Assembly: GCA_947630475.1 (NCBI GenBank)
Contig: CANRHR010000001.1
Span: 124,001-188,000, forward strand
Reading direction: 5' to 3'
From: an uncultured Clostridia bacterium
Lineage (GTDB): Bacteria; Bacillota; Clostridia; Lachnospirales; CAG-274
DNA length: 64,000 nt
In this document: positions 24,621 to 32,809 of the stretch, piece after piece
Layout: every line of letters starts with the position of its first letter
How positions within the stretch are numbered: the first letter of the stretch is position 1
Notes under the pieces: generated by a model
Told to the model about the DNA's origin: nothing
Databases searched by the model: none
What the model saw: only the letters and a program-made list of their open reading frames with translations
Translations under genes and position numbers: made by a program

Positions 24621-25631
24621 ATGCAGCAGGAAAAATTACAGATAAATAATGAACTTATTTCCAATGTATTTGGAAGCTTTGATGAAAATATAAAAAAAAT
24701 AGAAAAAGCATTTTCTGTAAAAATAATAAACAGAGGGGACAATATTTTAATTTCAGGAGAAAAAGATTCTGCGGCAAAAGCCTCTAAGGTATTATCCGCC
24801 CTTTCCTCTGCTGCTTCAAAGGGAGAAGAAATAAACGCACAAAAAATAAATTATTATATTGATGAAATAGAAGATGAAAGCTTTGAAAAAATTGAAAAAA
24901 TATCCGATGATATAATTTGTATGACAATTTCCGGAAAAACAATAAAGCCAAAAACATTAGGGCAAAAAACTTATACGGATATGATTAAAAATAAAACAAT
25001 AGTTTTCGGCATAGGCCCTGCAGGAACAGGAAAAACCTATCTTGCTATGGCGATGGCTATAACCGCATTTAAAAGAAACGAGGTACACAGAATTATTTTG
25101 ACAAGACCTGCCATTGAAGCGGGTGAAAGCCTTGGATTTCTTCCCGGAGATATGCAGCAAAAAGTAGATCCTTATTTAAGACCTCTTTATGACGCTCTTT
25201 ATGAAATAATGGGATCTGATGCTTTTATTAAAAATATGGAAAAAGGAGCAATAGAAGTCGCCCCTCTTGCTTATATGAGAGGAAGAACCTTAGATAATGC
25301 ATTTATAGTTTTGGATGAAGCTCAAAATACAACTCCGGAGCAAATGAAAATGTTTTTAACCAGAATAGGCTTTGGTTCAAAAGCGGTCATAACAGGCGAT
25401 ATAACACAAATAGATCTTCCCGGCGGCAAACGCTCCGGGCTTATAGAAGCCTCCGAAATTTTGCGTTCGATAGAAGATATAGGCATATGTACTCTTACAA
25501 ATAAAGATGTTGTGCGTCATCCTCTTGTGCAAAAAATTATAAATGCCTATGAAAAATACGAACAAAAAAACAGCGCAAAATTAAAGGAAAAACAAAAAAG
25601 ACTTTCTCGCTCAAAAAGATACAGGCGCTGA
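24621..25631 (+). CDS. phoH: PhoH family ATPase
   Basis: 336 aa from ATG 24621; AAGGGAG lies upstream, and an in-frame GTG at 24609 is too close to it. An N-terminal KH-like stretch of about 100 residues precedes the PhoH ATPase: Walker A FGIGPAGTGKTYLAM, LTRPAIEAGESLGFLPGDM, APLAYMRGRTLDNAFIVLDE with Walker B, QMKMFLTRIGF, and TGDITQIDLP. It is a superfamily 1 helicase-like ATPase, genetically linked to YbeY and ribosome or RNA quality control. It sits in the conserved yqfCD-phoH-pgpH-ybeY order. Confidence 0.95.
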   Translation: MQQEKLQINNELISNVFGSFDENIKKIEKAFSVKIINRGDNILISGEKDSAAKASKVLSALSSAASKGEEINAQKINYYIDEIEDESFEKIEKISDDIICMTISGKTIKPKTLGQKTYTDMIKNKTIVFGIGPAGTGKTYLAMAMAITAFKRNEVHRIILTRPAIEAGESLGFLPGDMQQKVDPYLRPLYDALYEIMGSDAFIKNMEKGAIEVAPLAYMRGRTLDNAFIVLDEAQNTTPEQMKMFLTRIGFGSKAVITGDITQIDLPGGKRSGLIEASEILRSIEDIGICTLTNKDVVRHPLVQKIINAYEKYEQKNSAKLKEKQKRLSRSKRYRR

Positions 25632-25671
25632 TAAGCCTAAATTTACAATGCCTTAACGAGGTGGTGATACT

Positions 25672-27789
25672 ATGAAAAGAAAAATAAAAAATAAAAAATT
25701 CTATTTTTTTATATGTTTTTTTTCTTTGTTTATAACAATTTTTATGATTATAACAGGCGCGTATATCGAAAAAACATATGACATAAGTATAGGCTCGGTT
25801 TCCAGCGAAAAATTTATTGCCGCTGATACGGTAGTAAATGAATATGCTACAAAAAAACTTATAAAAGAAGCCAGAGATTCTGTTTCTCCGCTTTATACCC
25901 ACGATCCTAAGGTTCAGCAAAAAGTTCTTTCCGAATTAGACACATTTTTTTCTCAAACAGAAAATTTTTTGAAAAAACTTAAACAGCAAAGCAGCACCAA
26001 TCAAAATGCCGATGCATATATTTTTCAAAGCCTGGATCCCGATAAAAACAAAAAAGAAACCGTTTCTTCAAAAGTTTACCTTAACCAAAAACAGCTCGAT
26101 ATTTTAAGCGCTTTGAGCCAAGATGATTTTTATACGTTTAAGGCGCAAGTTGTCAAAATAACATCGAATATAATGGAGCAAGGCATAAGGGAGGATTCTG
26201 ATAAAAGCAGCTCTTTTATAAAAGATGAGCTTGATTCTCTTATGCTTAACGAAGATTTGACTAACTTAGCTTATCATATAATAACATCTCTTATAGAACC
26301 TAACCTTGTGGTTGATAACGATGCCACAAACAAGGCAAAAGATGAAAAAGAAGCCGCTGTAGAACCGGTTATGGTTTTAAAAAACCAAAAAATTGTTGAC
26401 AAAGGTGAAATAATAACCGAAGAAATATACTCCATTTTAGATTCTCTTGGTTATGTTAAAAACAATGCGCTTTATAATAATATTGCGCCTATATCCGGAA
26501 TATGCATATTTACTTTAATTTCTCTGCTGATATCTTCATTTTATATCTATACATATCACAGAGATATTTTAAGTAGCAGAAGAAAACTTTTATTGATTTT
26601 GTGTCTTTATTCTCTTACTTTAATTATAGCAAGACTTAGTCAATCGCTGCCTTATATGCTTGTTCCTTTAACAGCCTTTCCTTTTTTAACGGCATTGCTG
26701 ATAAATTCATCATTAGCCGTTGTATTAAATATATATACAATTATAATATGCTGTTTTGTTTTTAAAGGGGATCTTAACTTTCTTTTATATTTTACAGCCG
26801 CCGGAACAATAATGGCGCTTGCCGCAAATATGACGCAAAACAGAACAAAACTTTTTATAGCAGGCTTCTTTGCCGCTGTTATAAACGCAATTATTGCTGC
26901 CGGAATAACACTTTTATCTGAAAAAAATTGGGAAAGCATCATTGTACTAAATTTATTTCAATCTCTGGGAGGGAGCTTCTTGGGGCTTATTTTATCCATA
27001 GGCTCTCTGTCAATATGGGAAACATTATTTGGCATTGTTAGCAATGCCAGCTTATTAGAGCTTATTAATCCAAACCGAGAGCTTTTAAGAAGACTTCTTA
27101 CAGAAGCTCCCGGAACATATCAGCATTCACTTATAGTGGCAAATTTGGCTGAAACGGCTGCCAATGATATCGGTGCAAATCCTACCCTTGCAAGAGTCGG
27201 CGCATATTATCATGATATAGGAAAGCTTAAATCACCGCAATATTTCAGCGAAAATATAGTTGGAGAAAATCTTCATGATTATATGGATCCTTACGACAGC
27301 GCTAAAGTTATATTATCTCATATTGAAGAAGGAGTTTCACTTGCCGAAAAGCATAAGCTACCTCAAAGCGTTAAAGACATTATTATTCAGCATCACGGGA
27401 ATACGCTTATAAAATTCTTTTTCTTTAAAGCCAAAAATAAATACGGAGAAGAAAATGTTAAACAAAAGGATTTTAGATATTCGAATCCTACGCCGCAAAG
27501 TAAAGAAGCCGCTGTTATAATGCTTGCCGATACAGCCGAAGCTGCTGTAAGAAGTATGATTCCAAAAGGAAAAACGATGGAAGAAACAGAAAAATTTGTT
27601 AAAGAGCTTATAAAAGACAAGCTTGATGACAATCAGCTTAAAGACAGTTGTCTTTCAATTAAAGACCTTGATACAATATTCAACTCCTTTATGAGAATAT
27701 TTAAAGGTATGTACCATGAAAGAATTCCTTATCCCGATGGAAAAAATAATAAAGAAGCTTCCGATAACGATAAAACCGATAAAAAATAA
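25672..27789 (+). CDS. pgpH: c-di-AMP phosphodiesterase PgpH (7TM-7TMR-HD)
   Basis: 705 aa. A first membrane helix (residues 9-32) leads to an extracellular 7TMR-HDED domain to about residue 260, then seven helices at about 270-460, then a cytoplasmic HD domain. The HD residues are visible in GTYQHSLIVANLAET and GAYYHDIGKLKSPQYFSEN, with ILSHIEEGVSLAEKH and IIQHHGNTL completing the metal site. PgpH hydrolyses c-di-AMP to pApA. Together with GdpP at the left edge, both phosphodiesterase classes are present. Its acidic and lysine-rich tail (last 20 residues) is poorly conserved. Confidence 0.94.
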   Translation: MKRKIKNKKFYFFICFFSLFITIFMIITGAYIEKTYDISIGSVSSEKFIAADTVVNEYATKKLIKEARDSVSPLYTHDPKVQQKVLSELDTFFSQTENFLKKLKQQSSTNQNADAYIFQSLDPDKNKKETVSSKVYLNQKQLDILSALSQDDFYTFKAQVVKITSNIMEQGIREDSDKSSSFIKDELDSLMLNEDLTNLAYHIITSLIEPNLVVDNDATNKAKDEKEAAVEPVMVLKNQKIVDKGEIITEEIYSILDSLGYVKNNALYNNIAPISGICIFTLISLLISSFYIYTYHRDILSSRRKLLLILCLYSLTLIIARLSQSLPYMLVPLTAFPFLTALLINSSLAVVLNIYTIIICCFVFKGDLNFLLYFTAAGTIMALAANMTQNRTKLFIAGFFAAVINAIIAAGITLLSEKNWESIIVLNLFQSLGGSFLGLILSIGSLSIWETLFGIVSNASLLELINPNRELLRRLLTEAPGTYQHSLIVANLAETAANDIGANPTLARVGAYYHDIGKLKSPQYFSENIVGENLHDYMDPYDSAKVILSHIEEGVSLAEKHKLPQSVKDIIIQHHGNTLIKFFFFKAKNKYGEENVKQKDFRYSNPTPQSKEAAVIMLADTAEAAVRSMIPKGKTMEETEKFVKELIKDKLDDNQLKDSCLSIKDLDTIFNSFMRIFKGMYHERIPYPDGKNNKEASDNDKTDKK

Positions 27790-27801
27790 GAGGATTATAT
27801 T

Positions 27802-28263
27802 ATGAATGTTTTATTTAACAACTCAACTGATTTTATTCTTGATAAAACTCATATTGATTTAATTGAAAGTGTTGTAAAAGAAACTCTTGATTATGAAAAT
27901 TTTTACGATAACTGCGAAATAAGCTTTTCGCTTGTAGAAAACAACGAAATAAAAAAAATAAATAAAAAATACAGAGGCATAGATTCTCCCACTGATGTTC
28001 TTTCATTTCCGCTTATTGATTTTAATTGTGACAAAATCAAACATGATGATAAAATAATTATTCTGGGAGATATAATAATAAGCATAGATAAACTTAAAGA
28101 GCAATCAAAAGAATATGGTCACAGCTTTGAGCGTGAGCTTGCTTTTCTTACAGCGCACAGTATGCTCCATCTTTTGGGCTATGATCACGAAGATCCGGCA
28201 GAAGAAGCCGTAATGTTTAAAAAACAAGATGAAATTTTAAACAATTTGGGAATAACAAGATAA
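27802..28263 (+). CDS. ybeY: Endoribonuclease YbeY (rRNA maturation factor)
   Basis: 153 aa. The zinc-binding motif H-x3-H-x5-H is intact in HSMLHLLGYDHE near residue 120, and NKKYRGIDSPTDVLSFPL is the family's other signature. YbeY takes part in 16S rRNA 3' end processing and ribosome quality control, and its gene regularly follows phoH and pgpH. A weak ribosome binding site (AGAGGA) lies 9 nt before the ATG. Confidence 0.95.
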   Translation: MNVLFNNSTDFILDKTHIDLIESVVKETLDYENFYDNCEISFSLVENNEIKKINKKYRGIDSPTDVLSFPLIDFNCDKIKHDDKIIILGDIIISIDKLKEQSKEYGHSFERELAFLTAHSMLHLLGYDHEDPAEEAVMFKKQDEILNNLGITR

Positions 28264-28277
28264 AGGAGATCTGCTTT

Positions 28278-28685
28278 ATGGATAATTTATCAGATTTAAA
28301 CGAAAACAAAGCTCTGCTTCAAAAGGCCCATGAAGTTTTGAGTAACTCATACTCCCCCTATTCAAACTTTAAGGTGGCGGCTGCTATTTTAACTCAAAGC
28401 GGAAAAATTTTTACAGGCGTAAATATCGAAAATCTATCCTATCCTGCCGGAATATGCGCTGAGCGCTGTGCAATGTCAAAAGCAATATCCGAGGGAGAAA
28501 AAATTTTTAAAAAAATCGCTGTTGTTTCTTCAGCAAATACTTTTACTTATCCTTGCGGAATATGCAGACAGTTTATGTCTGAATTTATGAATAATGATTC
28601 TGAAATAATTTTATCAGATAATGACATAATAAAGGTTTTTAAGTTTTCGGAGATTATGCCATATGCTTTTGATTCTGATTTTTGA
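28278..28685 (+). CDS. cdd: Cytidine deaminase
   Basis: 135 aa, tetrameric type. The zinc site is made by the Cys in GICAERCAMSKA (with catalytic Glu) and PCGICRQFMSEF. The substrate loop SNSYSPYSNFKVAAA and FTGVNIENLSYP are typical. It deaminates cytidine and deoxycytidine for pyrimidine salvage. AAAGGAGAT lies before the ATG, 14 bp after ybeY. In Bacillus dgkA lies between ybeY and cdd; it is missing here. Confidence 0.95.
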   Translation: MDNLSDLNENKALLQKAHEVLSNSYSPYSNFKVAAAILTQSGKIFTGVNIENLSYPAGICAERCAMSKAISEGEKIFKKIAVVSSANTFTYPCGICRQFMSEFMNNDSEIILSDNDIIKVFKFSEIMPYAFDSDF

Positions 28686-28746
28686 TATTCATAAAAGCTT
28701 ATCATAATAACGCTTTATTCGGTTAATAAAAATATGGAGGGATTTT

Positions 28747-29310
28747 ATGCTTACATGGGAGGAGCTTGAAAATAAATGCAGGAATTGTTATAGATGTTCT
28801 CTCGGGCAGACAAGAACTAATTTGGTTTTTGGCGTTGGCAACAAACAGAGCGATATTTTATTTGTGGGAGAAGGGCCGGGATATTACGAGGATATGCAGG
28901 GAGAACCTTTTGTTGGCGCTGCCGGCAAACTTTTAGATAAAATGCTTGCAAGCATAAATCTTGACAGAACTCAAGTTTACATAGCAAATGTTGTAAAATG
29001 CAGACCACCTCAGAACAGAGATCCTCTTCCCGATGAACAGAAAGCCTGCCTTGATTATTTGAGGATTCAATTTTTGCTGATAAAGCCTAAAATAATAGTA
29101 TGTCTTGGGCGGATTGCCGCTCAGGCAATAATAAGCCCCGATTTTCGCATAACAAAATCAAGGGGGATTTGGTTTAACAAAAAGGGAATCGATATTATAG
29201 CAACTTATCACCCATCAGCGCTTTTAAGAGATGAAAGCAAAAAACGCCCCGCTTGGGAGGATTTAAAATCAATAAAGAAAAAATATGAAGAAGTGAGGAA
29301 TTTACAATGA
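28747..29310 (+). CDS. Family 4 (iron-sulfur) uracil-DNA glycosylase
   Basis: 187 aa. The motif ILFVGEGPGYYEDMQGEPF and the following GAAGKLLDKML, then VYIANVVKCRPPQNRDP, and the late motif IIATYHPSALLRD are diagnostic of type 4/5 UDGs. Cluster cysteines are the N-terminal C-x2-C region (CRNCYRC) and two later ones (VVKC and KACL). It removes uracil from DNA to start base excision repair. It sits between cdd and era, and its stop codon overlaps the era start (ATGA). Ribosome binding site GGAGGG. Confidence 0.92.
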   Translation: MLTWEELENKCRNCYRCSLGQTRTNLVFGVGNKQSDILFVGEGPGYYEDMQGEPFVGAAGKLLDKMLASINLDRTQVYIANVVKCRPPQNRDPLPDEQKACLDYLRIQFLLIKPKIIVCLGRIAAQAIISPDFRITKSRGIWFNKKGIDIIATYHPSALLRDESKKRPAWEDLKSIKKKYEEVRNLQ

Positions 29311-30206
29311 ATAAAAATTTCAAATCCGGCTTTGTTTCATTGATTGGCAGACCTAATGTAGGAAAATCAACGCTTATGAATAATATTATAGGTGAAAAAA
29401 TAGCTATTATTTCCAACAAAGCTCAAACAACCAGAAATAAAATTCAAGCTATACTTACAACAGACGAACATCAAATTATATTTATTGACACGCCGGGTAT
29501 TCATAAGCCAAAATCCAAACTTGGAGATTATATGGTAAAAAGCGCTCTTACAACATTAAATGAGGTTGATATAGTTCTTTATTTAGTAGAACCTTCAGAA
29601 AAATCAATAGACAATAATATACTCGAAAAGCTTAAAACAATTAAAACCCCTGTTTTTTTAATTATAAACAAAATAGATCTCATATCATCACAACAAATAC
29701 TTCAGCTTATAAACAGCTTTAAAGAATTTTACAACTTTGCAGAAATTATACCAATATCAGCATTAAACGGCAAAAACAAAGAAGAGCTGCTAAATACAAT
29801 AAACAAATATCTTCCTGAAGGACCAAAATATTTTCCGTCTGATATGATTACGGATCAACCCGAAAGACAACTGGCATCCGAAATTATAAGAGAAAAGTCT
29901 CTTTATTTTCTTCAAGATGAAATTCCACACGGAATTGCCATCGAAATTATGTCGATGAAAAAAAGAGGCGACAAGGATATAATCGACATCGAAGCTGTAT
30001 TATATTGTGAAAAAAATTCTCACAAAGGCATGATAATAGGAAAACAAGGCGCTATGCTAAAAAAAATCGGCTCTGATGCAAGAAAGGATATTCAAAGACT
30101 TTTAGGCTCACAAATTAATCTTCAAATATGGGTTAAAGTAAAAAAAGATTGGCGTGAAAACGATTTTCTTCTTAAAAATTTTGGCTATGACTCAAAAAAG
30201 CTTTAA
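29307..30206 (+). CDS. era: GTPase Era
   Basis: 299 aa. The G domain has GRPNVGKSTLMN, the switch I region KAQTTRNKIQAI, IDTPGIHKPKSKLGDYM and NKID; the C-terminal KH domain has GMIIGKQGAMLKKIG and ends WVKVKKDWREND. Era binds 16S rRNA near the anti-Shine-Dalgarno end and couples 30S assembly to growth. The start overlaps the UDG stop by 4 bp. The following gap holds the very short yqzL gene. Confidence 0.97.
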   Translation: MNKNFKSGFVSLIGRPNVGKSTLMNNIIGEKIAIISNKAQTTRNKIQAILTTDEHQIIFIDTPGIHKPKSKLGDYMVKSALTTLNEVDIVLYLVEPSEKSIDNNILEKLKTIKTPVFLIINKIDLISSQQILQLINSFKEFYNFAEIIPISALNGKNKEELLNTINKYLPEGPKYFPSDMITDQPERQLASEIIREKSLYFLQDEIPHGIAIEIMSMKKRGDKDIIDIEAVLYCEKNSHKGMIIGKQGAMLKKIGSDARKDIQRLLGSQINLQIWVKVKKDWRENDFLLKNFGYDSKKL

Positions 30207-30331
30207 AATATAGCTTGTCAATACTTTTTTTATGGTATTTATGGTATTTTTTCAACAGTATATTAACACCCTCTGAGGAAATTATATTAATATAACAGTA
30301 ACAAATTATCATAAATCAGGGGGAATTGTTT

Positions 30332-30460
30332 ATGAAAGATATTTTTTGGAAGCTCTTTGAAAAGAGCGGTAATATAGATGCATTTATGGCATACAGAGAT
30401 TTTAATAAAGATAATAAAGCAGAAAACGGAGAAAACAATAACAATAAAAACAATCTTTAG
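30332..30460 (+). CDS. yqzL: YqzL-like small protein
   Basis: 42 aa, very short and easily missed. MKDIFWKLFEKSGNIDAFMA is very like the start of Bacillus YqzL, which is likewise encoded between era and recO. After residue 22 the protein becomes lysine-, glutamate- and asparagine-rich and is probably disordered. An excellent ribosome binding site (CAGGGGGAA) precedes the ATG and recO follows after 12 bp. The function is unknown. Confidence 0.8.
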   Translation: MKDIFWKLFEKSGNIDAFMAYRDFNKDNKAENGENNNNKNNL

Positions 30461-30472
30461 GATGATTTTAAT

Positions 30473-31246
30473 ATGAGTGAAATTAAAATAAGAGGCATAG
30501 TCGTTAAAGAAACATTTGTTGGGGATGCAGATAAAATAATAACAGTAATTGCAAAAGATTACGGAAAAATAAGAATAAACGCAAAAGGCGCAAGAAGAGC
30601 AAAAAACAAATTTATTTCAGCAACCTCGATGTTTGCTTATTGTGATTTTGTGATTTATTCAAAAAACAATTACAATGGTCTTAGTCAGGCTGATATTTTA
30701 GAGAGCTTTTATAATTTAACCTCGGACTTGCTAAAATTATCATATGCCTCTTATTTTGCCGAGGTTTTAGAGAAAACAACTCCCGAAGCCCAAAGCTCAA
30801 ACGATATTTTATTACTGCTTTTAAAAGCTCTTACGGCACTCAAAAATAATAAAATACCTTTTAAACTTATTGCAAGGATATTCGAAATAAAATTTTTACA
30901 GCTAAGCGGTGTTATGCCCGAAACATCCGTATGTACCCAATGCGGAAAAAACGGTACGGAAATATACTTTGGGGCGGAAGGAATTGTTTGTAAGGAATGT
31001 AAAATTTCATCGCTTAACTATATCAAAATTACACCTACGGTTATTTATACAATAAATTACATATTATCTTCAAAAATAAATAAGCTTTTTAACTTTAATA
31101 TATCAGATGAATCACTTGAGATTTTAAACAGAATATCAAAGCTTCTCTTTAGAGAGCATATAGGCTTGAGATTTAAAACCTTAGATTTTGCCGAAGAAAT
31201 GGAAAAAAATTGTACAGATAAAACGAGCAGTTTTCAAAAACTTTGA
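30473..31246 (+). CDS. recO: DNA repair protein RecO
   Basis: 257 aa. It has the N-terminal OB fold (IKIRGIVVKETFVGDADKII, KDYGKIRINAKGARR) and a helical C-terminal domain with four zinc-binding cysteines in the pattern C-x2-C near residue 158 (CTQCGKNG) and C-x2-C (VCKEC). RecO anneals SSB-coated DNA and, with RecR, loads RecA in gap repair. An inverted repeat overlaps its last codons. Confidence 0.95.
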   Translation: MSEIKIRGIVVKETFVGDADKIITVIAKDYGKIRINAKGARRAKNKFISATSMFAYCDFVIYSKNNYNGLSQADILESFYNLTSDLLKLSYASYFAEVLEKTTPEAQSSNDILLLLLKALTALKNNKIPFKLIARIFEIKFLQLSGVMPETSVCTQCGKNGTEIYFGAEGIVCKECKISSLNYIKITPTVIYTINYILSSKINKLFNFNISDESLEILNRISKLLFREHIGLRFKTLDFAEEMEKNCTDKTSSFQKL

Positions 31247-31258
31247 AAACTGCTCGTT
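31222..31258. terminator. Bidirectional hairpin overlapping the recO stop codon
   Basis: AACGAGCAGTTTTCAAA and TTTGAAAACTGCTCGTT form a long near-perfect stem. The recO stop (31244-31246) lies inside the right arm, so the last residues of RecO are encoded by the hairpin. It sits between convergent recO and floA. T tracts are poor on the plus side. Confidence 0.6.
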
Positions 31259-31265
31259 AATATTA

Positions 31266-32276
31266 TCAGCTTTTCTTTTCACTGCCCTTTATTCCAACTT
31301 CAAGATTCATCTTGCTAAGACTTTCCTTAAAGCCAATTTCAGCTTTTGTTTTTTCAAGCTCATAATAATCAATAACCCCCATATTGCCATTTTTTAATGC
31401 TTCGGCAAGAGCAGTAGGCAAAAGCGCTTCCGCTTCTACAACTTTAGCTCTCATCTCTTCAACATGGGCTTTCATTTCCTGTTCTTTGGCTATGGCAAGC
31501 GCTCTTCTTTCCTCAGCCTTTGCCTGGGCAATCTGCTTATCAGCCTCAGCCTGCTCAATTTGAAGATGAGCGCCTATATTTCTTCCGATATCAATATCGG
31601 CTATATCTATAGATAAAATCTCAAAAGCAGTGCCGGAATCAAGGCCCTTGCTTAAAACTACCTGTGAAATTCTGTCGGGATTTTCCAAAACTTCCTTATG
31701 TGTATTGGATGAACCCACAGTTGTAACTATGCCCTCTCCTACTCTTGCAATAATTGTTTCCTCTCCTGCCCCTCCTACAAGCCTGGCAAGATTAGCCCTT
31801 ACTGTAACTCTCGCTATTACCTTAACTTCGATTCCATCAATTGCAACGGCAGAAATCCAAGGAGTTTCTATAATTTTTGGTGTAACGCTCATCTTAACAG
31901 CTTCAAAAACATTTCTTCCAGCAAGATCAATAGCTGCCGCTCTTTCAAAACTAAGCTCAAGATTTGCTCTGTGAGCGGCAATAAGGGCATCTACAACATT
32001 ATCAACTTTTCCTCCGGATAAAAGATGAGATTCCAGTTGATTTGAAGTGATATTAAGCCCCGCCTTAGTTCCTTTAATAAGCGGTTTAACAATTTTATTT
32101 GGGTTTACCCTTCTTAGCCTCATACCTATAAGAGATATAATACTTACGTTTACCCCTGCTGATATGGCAGAAATCCAAAGTCCCACAGGTATTATATTTA
32201 TAAGAACAACAAAGAAAATAAGAACAATAAACAAAATTAGCATAAAACCTATTCCTGTATAGCTTATATAATACAT
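31266..32276 (-). CDS. floA: Flotillin-like protein FloA
   Basis: 336 aa. An N-terminal hydrophobic hairpin (residues 5-50) anchors it in the membrane; the SPFH-like core includes [20 protein letters not shown] and [20 protein letters not shown]. The C-terminal coiled coil is alanine- and glutamate-rich ([20 protein letters not shown]). FloA organises membrane microdomains in Firmicutes. Its gene follows the NfeD-like gene after 12 bp, the usual pair. In Bacillus this pair sits upstream of yqfC; here it has moved to the far side of recO and is inverted. Confidence 0.95.
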   Translation of the reverse strand: MYYISYTGIGFMLILFIVLIFFVVLINIIPVGLWISAISAGVNVSIISLIGMRLRRVNPNKIVKPLIKGTKAGLNITSNQLESHLLSGGKVDNVVDALIAAHRANLELSFERAAAIDLAGRNVFEAVKMSVTPKIIETPWISAVAIDGIEVKVIARVTVRANLARLVGGAGEETIIARVGEGIVTTVGSSNTHKEVLENPDRISQVVLSKGLDSGTAFEILSIDIADIDIGRNIGAHLQIEQAEADKQIAQAKAEERRALAIAKEQEMKAHVEEMRAKVVEAEALLPTALAEALKNGNMGVIDYYELEKTKAEIGFKESLSKMNLEVGIKGSEKKS

Positions 32277-32288
32277 TTATAAAACCTC

Positions 32289-32762
32289 CTAATTAGCATT
32301 AACTTTTCTTACATAAATTTTGTTTTCGCAAATTTTTACAACTTTAATCATTTCGCCTGCATTAATATATTCTCCCTCTGAAAAAGCTTCCATAACAACG
32401 CCTTCCAGATCAATGCTTCCAAAAGGCTTAAGTGGAGTTTTGCATCTTCCCTCCTGTCCCAATAAATTATCAAGATACATAAATTCCTTTTTTTCTTCAT
32501 TCAATGTTTCTTTAAGAATAATTCCATCGCTGCATTTATTCGATCTGAATCTCTTAATAGCCGCATAAACCGCACCTAACATAAAGATAATCTCGGCAGC
32601 GACAATAAACACGCTGAAAGGAACATATAATATAGTTATTATAATAGCCGATATTGAACTTATTATACCGCAAATGCCAAATACACCAAATCCGGGAATA
32701 AATATTTCACATACAAGACATATGGTTCCTATAAGCATAAGCGCTAATGCCAAATAAATCAT
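32289..32762 (-). CDS. NfeD-like membrane protein (short form)
   Basis: 157 aa. Three membrane helices fill residues 1-70 (MIYLALALMLIGTICLVCEI onward); the C-terminal OB-fold has LLGQEGRCKTPLKPFGSIDL and INAGEMIKVVKICENKIYV. It lacks the ClpP-like protease domain of long NfeD (YqeZ). NfeD proteins act with flotillins, matching the floA gene just downstream. GGAGGGA precedes the ATG. Confidence 0.88.
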   Translation of the reverse strand: MIYLALALMLIGTICLVCEIFIPGFGVFGICGIISSISAIIITILYVPFSVFIVAAEIIFMLGAVYAAIKRFRSNKCSDGIILKETLNEEKKEFMYLDNLLGQEGRCKTPLKPFGSIDLEGVVMEAFSEGEYINAGEMIKVVKICENKIYVRKVNAN

Positions 32763-32809
32763 AAAGCTCCCTCCTTTATGAATAATAGAGTAATTTGCCT
32801 AAAAAGGCA

